Below, in pieces: positions 24,501 to 33,500 of a stretch of 64,000 nt of DNA; the first letter of the stretch is position 1; each line of letters begins with the position of its first letter. Position numbers and translations under genes: made by a program. The stretch lies in the NCBI RefSeq assembly GCF_012273895.1, contig NC_052111.1, positions 6,882,001 to 6,946,000 of the forward strand, written 5' to 3'. The notes beneath the pieces are model-generated. The model was not told the DNA's origin and searched no databases. It worked only from the letters and a program-made list of their open reading frames with translations. The stretch comes from Zerene cesonia (taxonomy: Eukaryota > Arthropoda > Insecta > Lepidoptera > Pieridae).

Positions 24501-27500
24501 AGCTTCGTCATTATTTCGTGGTCGTGTATAGAAATGTCTGTTTTACTTATTAATGAGCTAGTCATTGCTATTAATAAAAAATGTTCTTATTTTTGGTTAT
24601 TAATTCATTATTTTTCGTTTTCCCGTAAATAGTGATAGAAACAAAATTGTCGATAATTTGATTTGAGCTACAAATAATATCTCATCCAATTTTCTATAGA
24701 ATTGCTCGTTTACGCGATAAAGTAGGAAACACTTTTTTCAAGATGGCGGCAATAAAAAGAAAAAAAGAACTGTAAAACGTAATAAGATAAAGAATACACA
24801 TTCATATAATGTATATTATGCCTATGTTTATACTATAAGAATAATCGAATTGGATTGTGAAATAAATTGATTGGCTCAGTTTCAATGAATTAATTGATTA
24901 AAATAAATTGCGACCTTTCAAATTAGGTTAATTAACTAGAGTTTTCCTTGTTTATGTATATATTTGAGTTCGAAAAGTAATTGATAGTAACACAAACAGA
25001 AATTTAGTCAATTAAAATTTCTGAAGTGAATTTTGTTTTATCTTTTACAAATACTATAAAGTACCTACTATTTCTAAATTACTTTTATCGTGACGTTTCT
25101 GATACGTTTTCTTTTATAATGTATATATATATTTCATGTAAAAAAAAAAATCGAATAATATTATAATAATTTGTCGACAGTTTGGCCGGATTAAAAACCT
25201 CAAATAAACTATAATCGCCCTCATTGCTTTTTCTTTAGAGTTACTAACTGTTATTATCATAAAACCCCATAGTACGTCATACACGACAGCCGCATATGGA
25301 AGTCACCAGAACGTTCTGCTGCGACTCGACACTCTCGGCCGCCCGCCCAGCTCCACTGGCTCTTATGCTACCATCGCCAGCCTCCACAAATTCCCCTTTG
25401 GTAAGTGTAATAATATAAATACAATTATAAAACTAAAATATGCTTTTATGATAGAATCAACTAAATTGTCTAACTTGCATACAGAGTACCCAGGATTAAA
25501 TAATCTTCTTGCGTATTAGTACGAATTCCTAAAGACTTATAACATAAACTCATGAAATTTTTGTATTGTGAGCGATGCTTTATTAGCGTACAAAGTTTGA
25601 ATTAAATCTGTCCGTTTAAAATCGAGTCTAAATGAGTGGATTACATACAAACATACAGATGAAACCAAAAACGTGTTAAAAGTTAATCCACTTTAGATAT
25701 AATTCTTCAGTAAATAGAATAAAATATAATGAAGTCAAATAGAGATGTCTTTTTTTTAATATCTTCAAAAAGTTCATTATAATATAGAGAGTCAAGCTAA
25801 ACAATGAAAGTATACTGACTAGAAAATAACTCTGATTTGATGTTAGCCATATCTCTCGATGTAAATAGTAATTAATCAATCCTTATGGAAAAATCGCAAC
25901 CTATTGAATGATTGCTTTTGTATTGGTGTGTAGAAAAGATCGATCCAAATATATTAATCGAAAATTTACGCTAATTCTAGATATGAAATGCATAATGGAG
26001 TTCGGGCATGAGTTAATTGATACTTGTTAAAAGTATGTTTGAGAAATTTTAAAAAAATAGAAAGAATTGATCACGAGGCGGGATTCAAACCCGCGTTTCT
26101 TGCCTAACCGTAGCAACGCCTAGCCACTCGGCCACCCGTGATCCCGAATTATAAAGCATTTCAATGTTATAAAACTAAAAAATTACATGTATGTTTGTTA
26201 AAATAATTTGCCAATATATTTACTCAGTTAATTACGAGTTAAACTCTCCACCACATGCTATTATAAACATAATTAATTCATTTAAACCTTTCTTTTATTC
26301 CGGTCATCATTCAGCGATTTAAACAACAATTTTAATATTTTATATCTCGTATAATTCAAAGCTGTTATTGGATTTCATTCTGCATAAGAGATGATACGTT
26401 TATTGCGGTGTTCATTTTGGCGAAAGTGTAATTAAACATTGGAATTATCTTTTAGTCCATTTTCACGTTTAAAATAATACCAATATTACATTATAATATT
26501 AAATCACATCCTTAAGAAAAATAACAGGCGACCCTTGTAACAAGGTTGTCATTCAATATCTGTGTTATTTAAAATTGACCACATTGAAGCAATATAGTGG
26601 TAAAATTTACAATGATATTAATTTAACTTTACAGTAATTGGAATATGGCAACATTATTGTTATTTTAAGTAATTGAGTCTAATTCTTAAACATAAAAAAA
26701 TTTACGAAAAATTCTAAAAAACTTTGTTAAATTCTCTTCTTTTTTATGTTTCCATTGAATTAAATATTGGGGATTCTTATTATTTCCATACATTTTTGTA
26801 GTTACGTTTCGGATCTACTAATAACTAATAGGACTTTAAGAGAGATTTAGAATGAAAAAAATGGTGTGTTTCTAATTGTGAAACGGCATGGCAAAGCTAG
26901 TTATTATGAAAACATAAATCAAACCAGGCAGCAGAAGATCACCATCCCCATATGCGACGACCCACATTGGCGAGCACGTGTACGCCAAACCTGACTCCCG
27001 AGTTTCATACTACGCGGCTTCCAACTTGACGCATGTATCACAGGTGAGTTTATCATTATACAAGCTGTAACCCTCGGCGTCACTCGTGTGGTCCCCGTGT
27101 AAAAAGTACCCTATGTGCGAATACAGACTATCCTACTAATATTATAAATGCGAAAGTTTGTAAGGATGTGTGTGTGTGTTTGTTGCTCTTTCACGCAAAA
27201 ACTACTGAACCGATTGCAATGAAATTTGCTATGTAGCTGGACAACTGGAATAACACATAGGCAACTTTTTATCCCGATATTCCTACGGGATACGGACTTA
27301 CGCGAGTGAAACCGTGGAGCGCAGCTAGTAATCTATATCTGTACCAAATTTCATGCAGATAAAAAAAGCTGTTTTCACGTGATAGAGTAACATACATCTA
27401 TACATCCATTTATGCATCCAATCTTACAAACTCTCCCGTTATAATATTTGTAGGATAACTTGATATAACTTTAATACTCATGAAAATCAAAATACTATAT

Positions 27501-30500
27501 AGTACATGTAAAGCTGATTCGTTTATTTGTTTCCTTGAACGCGCTCATCTCAGAAACTACAGGAACGATTACCAACCGATAATTAGCCAACGTTACAAAC
27601 TGTGCATCAGCTACTCCTCAACGTTTTTATTCAACTTTATTGTTAAACAAATGTTTATTATGATTAATAAAATAATCAATAAAATAAAATACAGCTAAAA
27701 CAGCATGCCAAGCTAGTTACCATATCGCTTACAATAATACCTGAAAAAACCCAATATTACATTATGTAAATGCGTTTTATCTTTCATAATCGTTGAAAGA
27801 AACATTTATTGGCATCGTCCACAACCGTAAATTAATTACGCCGCAATGTTAATCTTTGGTTGGCTCGATCCCTATAATTATTCTCATCTATAATTGCTCT
27901 TTGGATATTTGTCCGTATTTATTTAATCGAGGAGTCGTTTTATAAACGAATATATTTTAAAATGGTTATTAGTAAAACGACTATAACATTTTCCATTTAA
28001 CAAACAGCGCAGCAGATGCTTATTAAAAAAGTTCATGCAATACTAAGAGAAGTTTATAATGAGAGTATGAACTGAAATAACTGTTATTTTGTGAACATTG
28101 CAAATGGTTTGTGTTAAAATAGAAAAATAAATTAGAAAATAGAGATGGTGTAATGTTTGTTGTAGTCAACTATCTCAAGAAAAGTTCTATTTTATTAATT
28201 AAAAGCATAGGAAAATTACGTGCTAAAATATTTATACTATTCATCAGTGTATATTTATCAAAGTACTAGCTGCCGCCCGCAGCTTTGCTCTCCTAGAATT
28301 AAGACATTTACAAATTATTTAGTGAATGTGTATTCCTTTTTTTCTCCAAGGGAGTATTTAATCATGATAAAAAGTATCCTACCACCCAAGTCCTCATACC
28401 CTGTCTGTGTACCAAATTTCATCAAAATCCGTTTAGTAGTGTCAGTGTGATTGACGGACAAACATCCAAAAGTACAAACTTTCACATTCATAATATAATA
28501 TAATATTTATACCCACCTTTCTTACTTGTCAGATTAAAGAAAATCTGTTTTTCTAGCAACAAAAGCTAGAAATATACCTCCATTAACGAGGCCTTAGAAG
28601 ATAAAATACGGAATTATCCAACAAAGGTTTCTTTTAAAAATTCCCTTCTCAAAGCGGACGTTGAATTGCGCGTGAAATGAGCCCTTTACCTCATTAGAGA
28701 TCCAATTTTAACTGCAACACCCTTCAGGTGATACAAACGTAATATAATTAGCGATCTTCGCTTAAGATATTGCATAGCTCAAGTTGCTCTGGAAGGCTTG
28801 TTTTTATCAGGATAATGAAAACCAACGAGTATTTGAGACTTTAATTATTTCAAAGTGCTATTCAAACGAGTATTCAGCGTTAATCTTTGTAGGATAGTCA
28901 TTATTTTTAACAAGTGGAACAGTTGACGATTAAAAAAGGGAATGGAATTTGTAGAAAACATTGACATAGAATATAATAGTTCGCAATCGCTTGCAAAAGC
29001 TCGAGGCTATAGATAATGTCAACATTGGACATGCGAAAAGTATGGAGTAAAACATCATGGCAATTATACCAGATAAGGTTATGGCATATCCAGTGTCCTA
29101 TGTTTTCATTATAAGGCTTGGCACGAAGCAACGTTTTTAATTTGCAACCCCCTTTGTTCGTAAATTTAACGCAACGATGAAATTCTTGGGAGGAAATATG
29201 AATTAGTGTTCAGCGGAGAGGCATTAACGAAGATCGCTAGGAGCTATGTCAAGTTTAACGAAGCTCAAACGTTTTTAAACGTAAGATAACTAAAAGATTG
29301 CGCTGTATGTTCGGAAATTATCGAAGTATAAAAGTGTATTTTTCTTAGCTTACGGTGTTAATTAACAGCCTCGGTAATTATCGCAGTCTACTGCAAGAAG
29401 TATTAATAATTTCTGTGATAACCAGATTTAATTCAATCTATCGAGTTAGTTCTTTGAAGTAATTAATAAACGTTTTGCAATAATTCATTGAAATTAATAA
29501 TTAACCCAGGCTTACTTCATCTAACAAACTGTCTTCAAATTACTGATAGATATGAAATTATCAACATAACATGTTTATTTACCTTAGTAGATTACTTCGG
29601 CACACTCAAAGAATAGTTCAATGTCATTCAAGAAACTGCAAATACACATTGTACGATTCGTACTCCACAATGCCTTAAGTTAATCAAAAAACTGCCAGTC
29701 TGGTCTAGCAATTTCTGAAGACAATCATTAATATCGCACTGTAATTGGAACGTCAGCCAGACCAAAACGATTTGGTGAAATTTCTACGGAAATCTAATCT
29801 TTTGAAAATCGAGATCTAAGCTACGAACGTGCTATACAGTGTGGAAAATAGATTTACTATTAAGACGTGAAACTTCTTTTGCTCACTTTATGTATCGTAC
29901 TAATATAGTTATAAGGTTTTATAATAATTTCTTAAGAGTTGCCTCCACCGCTACTCAGTGATGGAAAAATTGAGTGATTGTTTTTTATCTATATTTACGT
30001 AAAGTTTAAGTTGTTTTAGTTTTAAGATTGTTGTGTGGCAACAAAACTTCTTTCTTTCTTTCTCTTTCTTTCTTTCATTATCATATCATCTCGTTATTAT
30101 TCCTTCATTAACAACAGCAAACAATAACAAAGGAACGCGTGACGGACCCGGCGGAACAGCTGCGGCTACTCACCACTCCGCGGTCTAACATTCGTTTGGA
30201 GATACTGGTCCATGAAGGCACCTTTGGAAGAGTGTATAAGGGTGTGTTTAAACGGGGAGACACGTACGAAGAAGTGCTTGTTAAGACTGTATCAGGTAAT
30301 TGGTTTGTATGTTTATTTTCTTATTTAGTTCAAGAAGAGTCGAGTCTTAACCTTATCTCATTTAATGGCATTGCTTAATTTTAACTCTTTTTTCGACATA
30401 ATTTTTAGTGGATAGTTTTTTATTACATCTTATCATAAGAAGTAGCAGCAGAGCAGCATTCTTATTTCCCCCAGAAATCATTGAATCAAACTTTGCTATT

Positions 30501-33500
30501 TATTATGCACATTATAGCTTCATACACAAACCAAGTCACAGGTCAAACTAATGAAATTTTAAAAACCCATAAAACCCTAATCCATAGACGCGGCATCAGC
30601 AATGCAAGCCGCATTACTCGTGGCGGAGGGTTTGAGATTCTTCGGCTTGGTGCACGCCAATGTTCTGTCTCCGATGGCCGCCTGTGCGGAGGAGGCGAGG
30701 AAACCGTTGCTAGTGTATTGCTGTGTATCGCACTCTTCTAATCTTAAGAGGTAATAAAAATCAAGCTGCTTTCCGCACCAGAAAATGTTAAAATTATTTT
30801 ATATCAATTTTAAAGTGGCTCTATAAGAAGTGTGAATAAATAAATGTTTTAGTTTAATTTTGAGTTAAGAGATTGTTTTCTTTTATATATTTAAATCGAA
30901 ATCAAATATGTGTTTTAAATAATAACAGCATTTGAATTATTAACACTAAGCGCAGTTACTTTTAAATATATTTTGTATGTAACAAATTTCAGTTTTAATA
31001 TTCCTTTGAGGCACACTTTTCTAAGTGGAATTTTAAGTATGAGTTGTACCTAAAGCGTAATTTAACCAAAAACTCTCACTGATAAAAAATACAGATCATA
31101 ACAGAAATAATCGCATAGATTATCTAAATAATCGCAAATATTATTCCCAAATTATTTAGGCTTACATTAACACTTTCATGTAAAAAACAAAATCATTAAA
31201 TTCGAAGATACTGGTGGAGCACAACGCAAATGCGCAAATTACATGCACAAATTTTTCAAAATTACATGGATTTATTTTCACACACTTGCCCATAACCCTG
31301 TACACTGATGTCATAATACACTTACCCATACATACTCATTTAAATACTAACACAACCTTACTGCCACTCGTATAAACACCTCAAATGGCATCAAAGCCCT
31401 ACATCATCATCATCATCATATATGTTCCCACTGCTGGGACACAGGCCTCCTGTGAGGGTTCAGGCCATAATCCACCACGCTGGCTAAGTGCGGGTTGGCA
31501 GATGTCACATGTCGTCGAACTTTTGATTCTTGGACATGTCGGTTTCCTCACGATGTTTTCCTTCACCGTTTCGAGCAGTGGTGATGTCCACATGTGCAGA
31601 TAAATTGAGAAATCAATTTATTTCCTGCACGCTCGCCTGTTCTCGAACCCCGACTTATCGATTTTTGAAGTCCGAGATCTTCACCACTGAGCCATCTCTG
31701 CTCTGCAAAGCCCTACAAAAGTATACAAACACACAGATACCTGACGTCGTGCCGCGTGGGCCAGCAAGCCGCGCCCGCCACCCGCGAGCTGGTGGAGCTG
31801 GGCGCGCAGATCGCGTGCGGGCTCGCCTTCTTGCACTTGCATAGGATCGTACACGCCGATGTAGCTGCTAGGAATTGCATGTGAGTGCTGGAGGTTTTTC
31901 TATGCAGGAAAGTGTTATGGTAGAATTGGGATATGGGCCCATCCCATATTGAGAGTAATATAATAATTATGGTCATTTGAAGAAGATTGCTTTATTGTGA
32001 AGGATATTTATAGCCAATTGATGGTACATCTTCTGTGTTAATTTATGACAGACACTGGGTTTTTTGCATAGACTACAGGATATTTTTTTTGTAGTTATTG
32101 TCGGTAGTAGCACATTCAAAGAAGACAGTCGTTAGTTTTAATTTTTTACTATGACTATTTCTTCCGAAGTCCACTTAAATAATTACCAGAGACTCGTATT
32201 CTAACAATTGTTTCATTTTGTTGCTATGTTTTCTACACAGAGTGGACGAGAAGTTAAGACTGAAACTGACTGACACGGGGCTGTCCCGGGATCTGTTCCC
32301 GGACGACTACCACTGCCTCGGCGACAACGAGAACCGGCCCGTCAAGTGGATGGCGCCGGAGTCTCTGTTGCACAACCAATATACTACCGCGTCTGATGTG
32401 GTGAGACTTTTGTCTACTGATAGATACATATTTGGTTTAGTGAAAATTCAATTCTTGCTTGATTTGTCTCAGTTATTATTATAATATGTATATACCATAT
32501 TGTGAAGTAAATGTAGAAATCGGGTTTTTTGTTTCATCAATAATTATTCGGTGTTTTATCCTTGATATGTGTAATTGTATTTTTTTGTAATAGTATTTGT
32601 TCTCTATGTGCGCTTTCATACCACTCCCCCCTAGTGTTGTCCCAGTTATTTTAACATTTAAATATTACCATATTATGAAGTAAACGTGGAAACGTGGATC
32701 GGGTATTTTGCTTCTTCAAAAATTACTTGTTATTTTATATCCTTGGCATATGTTTCTCTATATGTGCTTTCGTATATCATGTACAATAAAAAAGCAAAAA
32801 AAAAAAAAAAAAATTACCCCCCCCAGTGGTCACTGGGAGTGACCCTGTGGGAGCTGTCGACGCTGGGCGCCAGCCCGCTGTGCGAGCTGGACGCGGGCGA
32901 CGTGGGCGCGTTCCTCGCGGGCGGCTACCGGCCCGCGCAGCCGCACAGCTGCCCCGACGAGCTGTGAGTATTGGACCTGCTCCCGTCGAGGGACATGACT
33001 GTGTTTTTTGAACTTTTTTTGAACATAACCTAACCTTTTTTTGAACGTAGCCTTATTTTTTTTTTAACATAACCTACCTTTTTTTAATCTAACCTAACTT
33101 TTTTTAAGTTAACCTAATCTTACTTTTTTGGTCCAACCAAACCTTACCTTTTTACAGACCCTACCTGACCTTAACTTGAGTCATTCCACCCGTTAGTCTT
33201 AATGAGCTTTTTTTACTTATCTCAACGTCAATCTGAGTAACGTTAAATACTGGAATAAATTGCGAATTTTGCTTAGTATTTATCTAACTTGAAACAGATT
33301 AATCGAATACTAGACAGTATAAACACTAAATGAAATCCTATTTCTATCCCTTGGATATTCATTTCTACTTTTTAACTACTACAGTCAGTTCTTACTTCTT
33401 ACTTCAGTAATTAAAATAAACATTTAAGTAACAACCGTTATCTTTTAAAATTCTACATACAAAAAAAAATATCGTTTCCAATAAAATCAAAAACTCTTAT

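Larger units (their letters stand above)
27044..30132 (+). other. Intron of the receptor gene, repeat-rich
   Basis: GTGAGT to ACAAAG. It contains nested Helitron-like elements (27056-27457), a minus copy (28264-28505) and a retroelement tail (29950-30077). No additional exon is needed between f and g. Confidence 0.8.
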
